Shown here: positions 47,688 to 56,183 of the stretch, in pieces
Layout of the letters: each line of letters begins with the position of its first letter
Position numbering within the stretch: position 1 is the first letter of the stretch
Assembly (NCBI RefSeq): GCF_022760995.1
Contig: NZ_JAKWJO010000002.1
Span: 124,001 to 188,000, forward strand
Length of the DNA: 64,000 bases
Reading direction: 5' to 3'
Source: Dyella sedimenti
GTDB taxonomy: Bacteria; Pseudomonadota; Gammaproteobacteria; Xanthomonadales; Rhodanobacteraceae
The notes under the pieces: model-generated
Told to the model about the DNA's origin: nothing
The model's input: the letters and a program-made list of their open reading frames with translations, nothing else
The model's database searches: none
Program-made: the position numbers and the translations under genes

Positions 47688-48172
47688 CCCCGCCACGCGG
47701 ACCCTTGCGGCTGTCGCCGCGCCGCCGGCGCTTCTGCTATGCGGTGGGCCTGGGCCTATGGTCGAGCGGCGTGGGCTGGCTGCTGTTTCACTATGGCCTG
47801 CAGCAGCCCGGCCCGTTCGGGCCGCAGCCCCACCCACTGGAAATCTGGTGGCTGCGCGTGCATGGCGCCTTCGCGTTCGCCATGCTGTGGACCTTCGGCA
47901 TGGCATGGAGCGCCCATATCGTGGGCGGCTGGCATGCCGGGCGGCACCGCTGGTCCGGCGGCGCGGGCGTGGCGGTGCTGCTGGCGCAGATCCTCGGCGG
48001 CTACCTGATCTACTACCTGGTGGATGACGACTGGCACGACGGCGTGGCCACGGTCCATTGGATCGTCGGGCTGACACTGCCCTTCGTGGTGGCGACGCAC
48101 ATCGTGCTCGGCCGGCGGCGGCGGCCGCTTACCGGCGAGCGTCGAGGGCCGGCGCACGCCGATCCTCGATGA
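47684..48172 (+). CDS. Four-helix membrane protein, b-type cytochrome-like
   Basis: A 162-residue protein with four predicted helices (about 17-39, 56-82, 92-113, 122-143). His60 and His78 lie in helix 2, His125 and His139 in helix 4. Helices 2 and 4 run in the same direction, so the pairs 60/125 and 78/139 could hold two haems b on opposite sides of the membrane. The N terminus is basic, favouring a cytoplasmic start. I cannot name a family. ATGA overlap with apbE puts it in the operon; it is a good candidate for bringing electrons through the membrane to the flavinylated protein. It converges with a GST gene, overlapping by 44 bp. Confidence 0.72.
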   Translation: MTPPRGPLRLSPRRRRFCYAVGLGLWSSGVGWLLFHYGLQQPGPFGPQPHPLEIWWLRVHGAFAFAMLWTFGMAWSAHIVGGWHAGRHRWSGGAGVAVLLAQILGGYLIYYLVDDDWHDGVATVHWIVGLTLPFVVATHIVLGRRRRPLTGERRGPAHADPR

Positions 48173-48830
48173 TGTCGCCATGGCGCAGGACGTCGCCCTC
48201 ATGGCCCTGGTCGCGCCAGGCCTCGGCCAGTGCCGCGTCATACCAGCGCCGCATCGACGGCAGCGCCAGCATCCGCCGGGCATAGTCCGAAGCGGGACCT
48301 TCGATCATCAGGCCATAGGTCTGCGCGCGGAACACCACCGGCGCGAAGAACGCATCGACTGCGGTGAACGCCGGCCCTGCCAGGAACGGGCCGCCGAAGC
48401 GGGCCAGGCCCTCGTTCCATAATTCGACGATGCGCGCCACGTCCGCCCGCAAGGCGGGACCGGCCTCGCGCAGGCGCACGCGGATGCCGCAATTCATGCC
48501 GCACTGCTCGCGCAGCGTGGCAAAGCCGGCATGCATCTCCGCCGCGGCACAGCGCGCCCAGGTACGCGCCGCACGATCGGACGGCCAGACGGCCGGATGG
48601 CTTTCCGCGAGGTACTCGGTGATCGCCAGCGAATCCCATACCGCGGTATCGCCGTCCACCAGGCATGGCACGCGGCCGTTGGGCGAGAAGCGGCGAAAGA
48701 CGTCCCAGTTGGAACCCGGGCCGAACACCTGCAGCCGCTCCTCGAACGGCAGGCCCAGTTCGCTCAGCAGCACCCAGGGGCGCAGCGACCACGATGAATA
48801 GTTCTTGTTGGCGATATACAGGATCGGCAT
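48129..48830 (-). CDS. Glutathione S-transferase family protein
   Basis: A 233-residue cytosolic GST. The N-terminal thioredoxin-like domain has NKNYSSWSLRPWVLL (Ser-type active site as in zeta/tau-like classes), NGRVPCLVDGD with the cis-Pro, and DSLAITEYLAE for glutathione binding. The helical C-terminal domain contains FTAVDAFFAPV. Substrate is unknown. Its 3' end overlaps the flavin operon's last gene tail to tail. Confidence 0.92.
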   Translation of the reverse strand: MPILYIANKNYSSWSLRPWVLLSELGLPFEERLQVFGPGSNWDVFRRFSPNGRVPCLVDGDTAVWDSLAITEYLAESHPAVWPSDRAARTWARCAAAEMHAGFATLREQCGMNCGIRVRLREAGPALRADVARIVELWNEGLARFGGPFLAGPAFTAVDAFFAPVVFRAQTYGLMIEGPASDYARRMLALPSMRRWYDAALAEAWRDQGHEGDVLRHGDIIEDRRAPALDARR

Positions 48831-48842
48831 CGGCTCACATCC

Positions 48843-49766
48843 TCAGGGCATCTTGGCGGTTGCCGCGGCAGCAGGGGCGGGAGACGCCGGCGTGCGGCGG
48901 CGCGCATTGGCCAGCACCACGCCGCCCACGGTGACCACGCCGCCTGCCAGGGTCAGCAGAGTCGGGCGTTCGCCAAGCCATGCCCAGCCGATCAGCACCG
49001 CGATCGGCGGCGAAAAGTAGATGAAGCTGCTGACCTGCGAGGCGGGAGCACGATGCAGCGCCGCGTTCCAGGCGATGTAGCCGATGAAGGTGGGCGCGAT
49101 GCCCAGCCACAGCAGCGCGCCGATGCGCGCGGCTGGCGCTACGGCCAAGGCATGCGGCAGGCCAAGGCCGAACGGCAGTGCGCCGAGCGCGCCCGCGAAG
49201 AAGGTGAAGCCGGTGACGCCCAGCATGCCGTGGCGCACGAAGAACGGCTTCTGGCCGACGAAGAACACCGAGCACGCCAGCACGCTCACCAGCACCAGCG
49301 CCGCCATCGGCTCGATCTTCAGGTCCTTGCCGCTGGTCAGCACCACCATCACCACGCCCAGCAGGGCCACGGCCAGGCCGGTGAGCGTGCGCGGCGACAG
49401 GCGTTCGCGCAGCCAGATCGCCGACAGCGCCGCGGTGGTGGCCGGCACCAGCGAGATCAGGATGGCGGCGGTGCCACTGGCGACGCGGGTTTCGGCCATG
49501 TTGAGACACAGGTGATAGACAGTGAGGCCGATCACGCCCAGCGCCGCCAGGGCCGGCCAGTCGCGCCGTGCCGGCAATGGCACCCGCCGGGCCACCAGCA
49601 GCGCGGCGAAGCACAACGAACCGATGGCCAGGCGCGCCAGCGCCACTTCGCCCGGACTGAACGAGGCCAGCGCATAGGCGATCGCCGCGTAGGCCGAGGA
49701 CCAGGTGAGCAGGGCGATGCCGATATAGGCGAGGGCACGCCCGTCCAGGCGTTCCGGGGTTGGCAT
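48843..49766 (-). CDS. EamA/DMT-family transporter
   Basis: A 307-residue membrane protein with ten helices made of two EamA repeats (helices 1-5 and 6-10), the second ending IYFSPPIAVLIGWAWLGERPTLLTLAGG, a classical EamA block. Members export amino acids or metabolites. It is divergent from an Lrp/AsnC-type regulator with 108 bp between the starts, a pairing that usually means amino-acid-responsive control of an amino-acid exporter. ATG 49766; no clear ribosome site. The GST gene lies 12 bp downstream on the same strand. Confidence 0.9.
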   Translation of the reverse strand: MPTPERLDGRALAYIGIALLTWSSAYAAIAYALASFSPGEVALARLAIGSLCFAALLVARRVPLPARRDWPALAALGVIGLTVYHLCLNMAETRVASGTAAILISLVPATTAALSAIWLRERLSPRTLTGLAVALLGVVMVVLTSGKDLKIEPMAALVLVSVLACSVFFVGQKPFFVRHGMLGVTGFTFFAGALGALPFGLGLPHALAVAPAARIGALLWLGIAPTFIGYIAWNAALHRAPASQVSSFIYFSPPIAVLIGWAWLGERPTLLTLAGGVVTVGGVVLANARRRTPASPAPAAAATAKMP

Positions 49767-49874
49767 GAGGAAGGATTCCGGTGGGGAAACGAGCGCATCG
49801 TAAGTCCCTTCACGGCGCGCTTGAATGACGAATCAGCGTAGGATTCCAGTGTTTCTCTTCGGATCGAAATTGTC

Positions 49875-50384
49875 ATGAACGCTGCCGCCTTTGAATCGAA
49901 ACCTACTTGGGACGCCACCGACTGGCAGTTGCTGGAAGCCCTGCAGCAGGACGCTCGCCTGGGCTATGCGGAACTGGGACGCAAGGTGCGCCTGTCCGCC
50001 CCGGCGGTGGCCGAGCGCGTAAAGCGGCTGGAAGAAGCCGGGGTGATCGCCGGCTACCGGGCCGTGGTGAACCCGCGCAAGCTCGGCTATGAGATCGACG
50101 CGATGATCCGCCTGCGTTGCGACGGCGGTATCTGCGCCCGCGTGGGCGCACTGGTGGCCGATATTCCCGAGGTGCTCGACTGCCGCCGCCTGGCCGGCGA
50201 GGACTCGGCCCTGCTGCGCGTGGTGGCCATGTCCATCCCGCACCTGGAAACCGTGCTCGACCGCCTGCTCAAGCTTCATCACAGCATCAGCACCACCACC
50301 CTGGTGGTATTGCAGGCGCCCCACGAGAATCGGCCAGTGACGCGGGCCATGTGGCAGGCAGGACGCGCCCTGCTGCGGGATTGA
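49875..50384 (+). CDS. Lrp/AsnC-family transcriptional regulator
   Basis: A 169-residue regulator. The N-terminal winged helix reads LLEALQQDARLGYAELGRKV then LSAPAVAERVKRLEEAGVIAGYRAVV, the standard AsnC/Lrp DNA-binding block. The C-terminal RAM domain binds an amino acid and drives octamer formation. ATG 49875 follows a weak ribosome site. Divergent from the EamA transporter, which it most likely controls. Confidence 0.93.
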   Translation: MNAAAFESKPTWDATDWQLLEALQQDARLGYAELGRKVRLSAPAVAERVKRLEEAGVIAGYRAVVNPRKLGYEIDAMIRLRCDGGICARVGALVADIPEVLDCRRLAGEDSALLRVVAMSIPHLETVLDRLLKLHHSISTTTLVVLQAPHENRPVTRAMWQAGRALLRD

Positions 50385-50594
50385 TTCGCGAGAACTTGCC
50401 GACACCCTGTCTCAGGTCCAGTACCGGGAAACGCATGCCCGCGTGAACTTCATCACACTTCCAACCAATCATCCTTCAGTTGGGTGACTGGCTGCCGCTT
50501 CCAATCGAAAGGTGCATGCCACGCTTGGCCAATTCCGAGGAAGCGCACGATCATGGCTCGGGTGCAAGAGCATGGCACCCGACAAACCCGTAAG

Positions 50595-50610
50595 TCGCAA
50601 TCAATTGCGA
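50595..50610. promoter_or_regulatory. Palindrome TCGCAAT-CA-ATTGCGA upstream of the MASE1 gene
   Basis: A perfect 7+2+7 inverted repeat, 24 bp upstream of a -10-like TAGCAT (50634-50639), so it covers the -35 region. The layout suggests a repressor or activator site; no known consensus is recognised. Confidence 0.4.
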
Positions 50611-50659
50611 GGGTAGGCGCGTTCCGATTGGGTTAGCATGCTCCGCACGGGGCGGCCTG

Positions 50660-52372
50660 ATGAACATCATGGTGAACCTACAAGCGATTCGGTCGTCAGC
50701 TGTGGATGGTCGAGGAAAGGACGCTCTGTCCAGCAAGGGGTTGGATATGCGTAGGGGAACAGGAGTGGCTTTCTGGCTCTGCCAAGTCGCGATCGCCGTG
50801 GCGTACGCCCTGGGCGTATCGCTATTCCGCGAGCTTTCGATCTCGCACTGGCTCGTCCTGTGTGGCCTGCACATGTCGGCGCTGCTGCTGGTGCCTTATC
50901 GCTATTGGCCGGCACTGCTGGTGGGCGAGTTCGCCTCGCTGGCTTACTTGAGCGTGACGTGCGTGGATCAACTGGGTCCGACCTGGGCCTGGTGCAACGC
51001 GGTGCCCTCGATCGCATTCGCCATGCCCGTTGTCTACCTCGCACGCGAGCGGTGGAATGTCCTCCCCACCAGGACCACCGTCAACATGGGAACCCTGCTC
51101 GTCTGCGCTCTGGCCGTCGCAGCGATAAGGACCGGCTATAGCCTCGGCCTGGTGGCGACCGCCAGGCTCCCGGTGGGTTATGCCCCCATTCATTACGGCG
51201 TCGTGGCTGGCCGCTGGATGCTTGGCAACTACATGGGCATCCTGACCGTGGTGCCCTTCGTGCTGGTGATCCGCCAACTTCTGTCGGAAACGACGTGGAC
51301 GATGTGGAGCGCGCGCTTCCTCAAGAGCAAGCTGGGCATGGAATCCGTGTTCTTGCTGGTGCCCATGCTGATCATCCTGATGTGGATGGGCTTGAGCGCG
51401 GCGCCGGAAAGCAGCACCCGCCAGATTGCCCAGGTCGCGATGTTCCTGCCCGTGGTCTGGCTCACGCTTCGCTATGGCTGGCAGGGCGCTGCCCTGGGCG
51501 GTACGTTTGGCAGCTTTGCCGTCATCGTACTGATGCCGACCAAATACGACGTCAGCACGCTGGATGCGCAGGTATTCATCGCCTTCACCATATCCACGAT
51601 GTTGCTTACCGGCGCGCGCATTCGCGTGCTGGACGAACAGGCGCAACAGGAACGCTCCGACACGCGCTTCGCCCTGGCATTGGCGCAGCGCAACGTGCAC
51701 CTGGGCGAAATGCAGCTGCGCTCGACCTCCCAGGCGCTCGAACAGGTACGCGAGACCGTGCAATCGGTCTACAACATGATGCTCGGGCGCCTGCACCACA
51801 TGACCCCGGTCATCGACGACCGCCACTATCGCCGCCAGGCGTTGGTGGCGCAGGACCAGTTGTATCGCCTCGCCGACAGCTTGTGTCCGGTGACCTGGCG
51901 CGAGCGCGGGCTGCACGCCGTGCTTCGCGAAGGCCCCATGGCACGGGTGCTGGACGAGTCCGGCGTGTCCTACTGGTGCGACCTGCGCGGCCCGGTGAGC
52001 ACGCTGTCGCCGACGATCCATCTGGCGATCTATCGTGTCGTCTGTGAGGCCATCGCCGATGGCTGCACGCGGGGCGACGTCAGCGACATCCGGGTGCAGG
52101 TTCGCTGCGGCGGCCGAAACAGTCAGCGCAAGTGGAGCGTAGTCCGAATCAATCTGCGCTCCACCGCGGAGCAGGTGGCGAACGTCAGGTGGGATGAACT
52201 GCTGCCACGCGTGCTACGCACCGCAACAGGCTTGGGCTGGCCGGCCATCGAGGACCGCGCCGCCACCTTCGAGGGCCGCGCGCGCGAGCACCTGATTTCC
52301 GGGGGACGCTGTATCAGCGTGATCCTGTTCGACCCCGAGAACCCCGGCAGTGAGCTACGCCGCCGGGGTTGA
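50660..52372 (+). CDS. MASE1-domain membrane sensor with degenerate kinase-like C terminus
   Basis: A 570-residue protein (541 if started at ATG 50747, which has AAGGGG 6 bp upstream). The N-terminal ~300 residues form about eight helices of the MASE1 sensor type (LHMSALLLVPYRYWPALLVGEFASL, positions about 70-94, and WRYG-like LRYGWQGAALGGTFGS). A coiled linker (residues ~315-365) follows. The C-terminal ~200 residues resemble the HATPase end of NarL-type kinases (HLAIYRVVCEAIADG), but the N-box Asn is replaced and no glycine-rich ATP lid is visible. It is therefore probably a non-catalytic sensor. No response regulator is adjacent. Confidence 0.8.
   Translation: MNIMVNLQAIRSSAVDGRGKDALSSKGLDMRRGTGVAFWLCQVAIAVAYALGVSLFRELSISHWLVLCGLHMSALLLVPYRYWPALLVGEFASLAYLSVTCVDQLGPTWAWCNAVPSIAFAMPVVYLARERWNVLPTRTTVNMGTLLVCALAVAAIRTGYSLGLVATARLPVGYAPIHYGVVAGRWMLGNYMGILTVVPFVLVIRQLLSETTWTMWSARFLKSKLGMESVFLLVPMLIILMWMGLSAAPESSTRQIAQVAMFLPVVWLTLRYGWQGAALGGTFGSFAVIVLMPTKYDVSTLDAQVFIAFTISTMLLTGARIRVLDEQAQQERSDTRFALALAQRNVHLGEMQLRSTSQALEQVRETVQSVYNMMLGRLHHMTPVIDDRHYRRQALVAQDQLYRLADSLCPVTWRERGLHAVLREGPMARVLDESGVSYWCDLRGPVSTLSPTIHLAIYRVVCEAIADGCTRGDVSDIRVQVRCGGRNSQRKWSVVRINLRSTAEQVANVRWDELLPRVLRTATGLGWPAIEDRAATFEGRAREHLISGGRCISVILFDPENPGSELRRRG
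52340..52370. terminator. Hairpin AACCCCGGC / GCCGGGGTT at a convergent gene end
   Basis: A 9-bp stem (52340-52348 with 52362-52370) overlaps the last codons and stop of the MASE1 gene, 20 bp from the stop of the converging gene. It may serve both genes as an end structure; there is no U-run. Confidence 0.35.
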
Positions 52373-52389
52373 GGAGCGCGGGCGCGCAT

Positions 52390-52848
52390 TCACTGGGCGT
52401 GGTTGCTGCATTCGATCGGATCGCAGGTCGAGGCGGCCGTCAGCCTGACGGTGCCATCGGTCTGCGGAGTGGCCGTGACCTGCACCGTATCGTCCTGGTA
52501 GACCGTGGTCGGCGTCGAGGCCGGCTGGGATGTGGTCGCCACGGCGGCCGGCTGCTGCGGGGTGCTCACCAGCTGGGCGAAGGTGCCGATCGGCAGCGTG
52601 ATGAACTGGCCGCTGGAGGTGCCCACGGCGCCGATGACGTTGCCGTTGCGGTCGTTGACCTGGATGTACTTCACGCCACCCAGCATGAACACGTAGGCGT
52701 GCCAGTTCGGGCTGGCGCTGACGTCGGTGGTGTTCGGCCAGGCCTGGCCCAGGCCCGTGGCGGCCGGCTGGGCGGCAAGGGCGGCGCCCGACAGACCCGC
52801 AAACAGCAGTCCGGCGAGCGCGACGCGGCACAGTGTTGTCTTCGTCAT
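52390..52848 (-). CDS. Small exported protein of unknown function
   Basis: A 152-residue protein with a Sec signal (MTKTTLCRVALAGLLFAGLSGAALA). The mature part starts AQPAATGLGQAWPNTTDVSASPNW, has a short beta-rich domain (HAYVFMLGGVKYIQVNDRNG) and a Thr/Pro/Gln-rich C-terminal part ending with a lone CxxxxC pair (CDPIEC). I do not recognise the family. ATG 52848 has AAGGGGA 6 bp upstream; ATG 52854 is an alternative. Divergent from the S10 peptidase operon. Confidence 0.75.
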   Translation of the reverse strand: MTKTTLCRVALAGLLFAGLSGAALAAQPAATGLGQAWPNTTDVSASPNWHAYVFMLGGVKYIQVNDRNGNVIGAVGTSSGQFITLPIGTFAQLVSTPQQPAAVATTSQPASTPTTVYQDDTVQVTATPQTDGTVRLTAASTCDPIECSNHAQ

Positions 52849-53057
52849 GGTCATTCCCCTTTTCCTTCGTGGTGGCGACGCCTTCAGGCGCCCGGGCAAT
52901 GTAGCACCACGATCCTGGCCCGTCGGCAACGCCCATCGCGGAACCTTGCGATGGGCGGAGCCCGACGCCTACCCAGTACTTTTGTCACGGTCGTGACGGC
53001 GCCGTGATGCGCATACTCGGGCGTTACATCGATCCAATCGCCACCAGGGGAAGTTGC

Positions 53058-54602
53058 ATGCGCCGTCTGTTGTACCTGCTGCTGGCCGGCAGCCTCGTGC
53101 TGTCGCCCTGCTCCGCCGTGCTGGCCAAGGATGCCCATGCCGATAAAACCACACCCGCCGGCAAGGACGAGGACGTCCAGGCGCCATCCACCGAAACGGC
53201 CGTGCGCACCCGGCACAGCGTCAGCATCGGCGGCCGCTCGGTCAGCTACACGGCCACCGCCGGCACGCTGATCATCCGCGACGACAAGGGCGAGCCGCAG
53301 GCCAGCGTGTTCTACGTGGCCTACACGGTGGACGGCGGCAAGCCGGAGCAGCGCCCGGTCACCTTCCTCTACAACGGCGGCCCCGGCTCCTCCAGCATGT
53401 GGCTGCACATGGGCTCGTTCGGCCCGGTGCGCATCGAGACGGCCAGCCCCGCCGCCACCGCGCCAGCGCCCTACCAGCTGGTGCCCAACAAGGACAGCCT
53501 GCTCGACAAGACCGACCTGGTGTTCATCGACGCCGTGGGCACGGGCTATTCGCGCCCGCTGGGCAAGGCCGAGGGCAAGGACTTCTGGGGCGTGGACCAG
53601 GACGTGTCCGCCTTCAGCCGCGCCATCCAGCGCTACGTGTCGATCAACAACCGCTGGAATTCGCCCAAGTTCCTCTACGGCGAGAGCTACGGCACCACGC
53701 GCTCGGGCGCGCTGGTGGACGCGCTGCAGGACAAGGGCATGTATTTCAACGGCGTGATCATCATGTCCTCCATCCTCAACTATGGCGTGCGCATGCCGGG
53801 CTACGACGAAATGTACGTCGGCTACGTGCCCAGCTACGCCGCCGCCGCGTGGTACCACAACAAGCTCGCCAACAAGCCCGCCGACCTCAGGGCCTACCTG
53901 GACCAGGTGCGCACGTTCGCGCAGGGACCGTATGCCGCCGCGCTGGCCAAGGGCCAGGACGTGCCGCCGGCCGAGGCCGATGCGGTGGCGCGTCAGCTGG
54001 CCGCCTATACGGGCCTGTCGGTGCAGTACATCAAGGAAGCCAACCTGCGCGTCGAGCCCTCGCGCTTCCGCAAGGAGCTGCTGCGCGACGAGCGCCGCAC
54101 CCTCGGCCGCTACGACGCCCGCTTCGAAGGCGTGGACGAGGATGCCGCCGGCGAGGTGCCTGGCTACGACGCCTCCGACACCGGCATCAGCGGCGCCTTC
54201 GTCAGCGCCTTCCACGACTACGTCACCGACCAGCTCAACTACCACAGCGACCTGGACTACCGGCCCACCTTCGGCGACATCAACAAGGACTGGGACTGGA
54301 AGCACAAGGCCGCCGGCGCGCGCCGCCCGCTGCCCACCGCCTACGTGGCGGGCGACCTGGCGCATGCGATGCGCACCAATCCCCACCTGCAGGTGCTGTC
54401 GGTCAACGGCTGGTACGACTTCGCCACGCCGTTCTTCATCACCGAGTACGACCTCTCGCACATGAACCTGGAGCCGTCGCTGCGCGGCAACCTGCATTTC
54501 TTGTACTACCCGTCGGGCCACATGATCTACCTGAACACCGAAGCGCTGCAGCAGCTCAAGGGCGACCTGGCGCGCTACTACGACGCCACCACCCACTCCT
54601 GA
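53058..54602 (+). CDS. Exported S10-family serine carboxypeptidase, copy 1
   Basis: A 514-residue secreted peptidase of the carboxypeptidase Y family. A signal peptide ends near AVLAKDA. The oxyanion segment is NGGPGSSS (107-114), nucleophile Ser210 in GESYGTT, Asp454 in NGWYDFATP and His488 in PSGHMIY. It removes C-terminal residues from peptides, probably in the periplasm or outside. ATG 53058 follows AGGGGAAG. It is the first of two tandem S10 genes (18 bp apart) in an operon with an acid phosphatase, and divergent from a small exported protein. Confidence 0.93.
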   Translation: MRRLLYLLLAGSLVLSPCSAVLAKDAHADKTTPAGKDEDVQAPSTETAVRTRHSVSIGGRSVSYTATAGTLIIRDDKGEPQASVFYVAYTVDGGKPEQRPVTFLYNGGPGSSSMWLHMGSFGPVRIETASPAATAPAPYQLVPNKDSLLDKTDLVFIDAVGTGYSRPLGKAEGKDFWGVDQDVSAFSRAIQRYVSINNRWNSPKFLYGESYGTTRSGALVDALQDKGMYFNGVIIMSSILNYGVRMPGYDEMYVGYVPSYAAAAWYHNKLANKPADLRAYLDQVRTFAQGPYAAALAKGQDVPPAEADAVARQLAAYTGLSVQYIKEANLRVEPSRFRKELLRDERRTLGRYDARFEGVDEDAAGEVPGYDASDTGISGAFVSAFHDYVTDQLNYHSDLDYRPTFGDINKDWDWKHKAAGARRPLPTAYVAGDLAHAMRTNPHLQVLSVNGWYDFATPFFITEYDLSHMNLEPSLRGNLHFLYYPSGHMIYLNTEALQQLKGDLARYYDATTHS

Positions 54603-54620
54603 TCCCGGAGACGACCGACC

Positions 54621-56183
54621 ATGCGCACGCTTCCGCTCGCCTCGCTGGCCTTCGCCATCACCCTCGCGCTGGGCGCCCTGCCCACGCACGCCGACGACAA
54701 TCCGCCCAAGGACGCGCCCAAGGCGCAGGCCGACAAGGACGGCAAGGACAAGAAGGCCGACGAGCAACCCGTTCCCGCCGACCGCGCCGTGGCCACCAAG
54801 CACAGCGTGCGCATCGGCGGCCGCAGCATCAGCTACACCGCCACCGCCGGACGCCTGCTGATCCGCGACGACAAGGGCAAGCCGACGGTGAGCTTCTTCT
54901 ACGTCGCCTACACTGCCGACGGCGGCAAGGGCGGCAAGCGCCCGGTGACATTCTTCTACAACGGCGGCCCGGGTTCGTCCTCGATGTGGCTGCACATGGG
55001 CTCGTTCGGCCCGGTGCGCGTGGCCAACGAGGGCGACAAGCCGGTGCCGCCCGCGCCTTACCACCTGGTGCCCAACGAGGACAGCCTGCTCGACAAGACC
55101 GACCTGGTATTCATCGACGCGCCGGGCACCGGCTACTCGCAGCTGGTCGGCAAGACCGAAGGCAAGGACGTGTGGGGCGTGGACCAGGACGCCGATGCGT
55201 TCACCCGCTTCATCACGCGCTACGTCAGCGTCAACAACCGCTGGAACTCGCCCAAGTTCCTGTTCGGCGAAAGCTACGGCACCACCCGCTCGGCGGTGCT
55301 GGTGAAGTCGCTGCAGGAAACGGGCATGGAGTTCAACGGCGTGGTGCTGATGTCCTCCATCCTCGACTTCTCGGTGGCCGCGCCGGGCATCGACCACGGC
55401 TACATCGTGAACCTGCCCACCGAAGCGGCGATCGCCTGGTACCACAACAAGGTGCCGAACAAGCCGGCCGACATCGGCGGCTTCCTCGCCGAGGTGCGCC
55501 GCTTCGCCTCCGGCGATTACACGCTGGCCCTGGCCAAGGGCGACGCCATCGACCCTGCCGAGGCCGACCGCATCGCCAACCAGCTGAGCCGCTACCTCGG
55601 CCTGTCGCCGCAGTACATCAAGGAGGCCAACCTGCGCATCGGCCCCAGCCGCTTCCGCAAGGAACTGCTGCGCGACGAGCGCCTGACCGTCGGACGTCTG
55701 GACGGCCGTTTCCAGGGCATCGATCCGGATGCCGCCGGCGAGACGCCCGATGGCGACACTGCCAGCGATGCCGTGACCGGCGCCTATGTGGCCCTGTTCA
55801 ACCAGTACGCGGCCAACGAGCTGAAGTTCACCGAGGACCGTCCGTACCTGCCCAACAACTACGGCGCCATCAACCGCAACTGGGACTGGAAGCGCAAGAA
55901 GAACGGCGGCTGGCTGCAGGCCACCTACGTGGCTGACGACCTGGGCGATGCCATGCGCCGCAACCCGCACCTGAAGGTGTTCTCGGCCAACGGCTACTAC
56001 GACCTGGCCACGCCGTTCTACGCCACCGAGTTCGATCTCTCCCACCTGGGGCTCGAATCCGCGCAGCGCAAGAACATCACGTTCGGCTTCTATCCGTCCG
56101 GCCACATGATCTATCTCGACCAGCGCTCGCTGGAGCAGGCCAAGGCGGACCTCGCCCGCTTCTACGACGACGCCGCGCCGTGA
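54621..56183 (+). CDS. Exported S10-family serine carboxypeptidase, copy 2
   Basis: A 520-residue paralogue of the preceding gene, aligned along nearly its full length. Signal MRTLPLASLAFAITLALGAL, then a Lys/Asp-rich linker (residues 26-55) longer than in copy 1. NGGPGSSS, Ser218 in GESYGTT, Asp461 in NGYYDLATP and His495 in PSGHMIY form the catalytic set. The tandem arrangement and strong similarity indicate local duplication; the linker and several substrate-site neighbours differ (VNGWYDF versus ANGYYDL), suggesting some divergence in preference. Its TGA overlaps the next gene's GTG by 4 bp. Confidence 0.93.
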   Translation: MRTLPLASLAFAITLALGALPTHADDNPPKDAPKAQADKDGKDKKADEQPVPADRAVATKHSVRIGGRSISYTATAGRLLIRDDKGKPTVSFFYVAYTADGGKGGKRPVTFFYNGGPGSSSMWLHMGSFGPVRVANEGDKPVPPAPYHLVPNEDSLLDKTDLVFIDAPGTGYSQLVGKTEGKDVWGVDQDADAFTRFITRYVSVNNRWNSPKFLFGESYGTTRSAVLVKSLQETGMEFNGVVLMSSILDFSVAAPGIDHGYIVNLPTEAAIAWYHNKVPNKPADIGGFLAEVRRFASGDYTLALAKGDAIDPAEADRIANQLSRYLGLSPQYIKEANLRIGPSRFRKELLRDERLTVGRLDGRFQGIDPDAAGETPDGDTASDAVTGAYVALFNQYAANELKFTEDRPYLPNNYGAINRNWDWKRKKNGGWLQATYVADDLGDAMRRNPHLKVFSANGYYDLATPFYATEFDLSHLGLESAQRKNITFGFYPSGHMIYLDQRSLEQAKADLARFYDDAAP

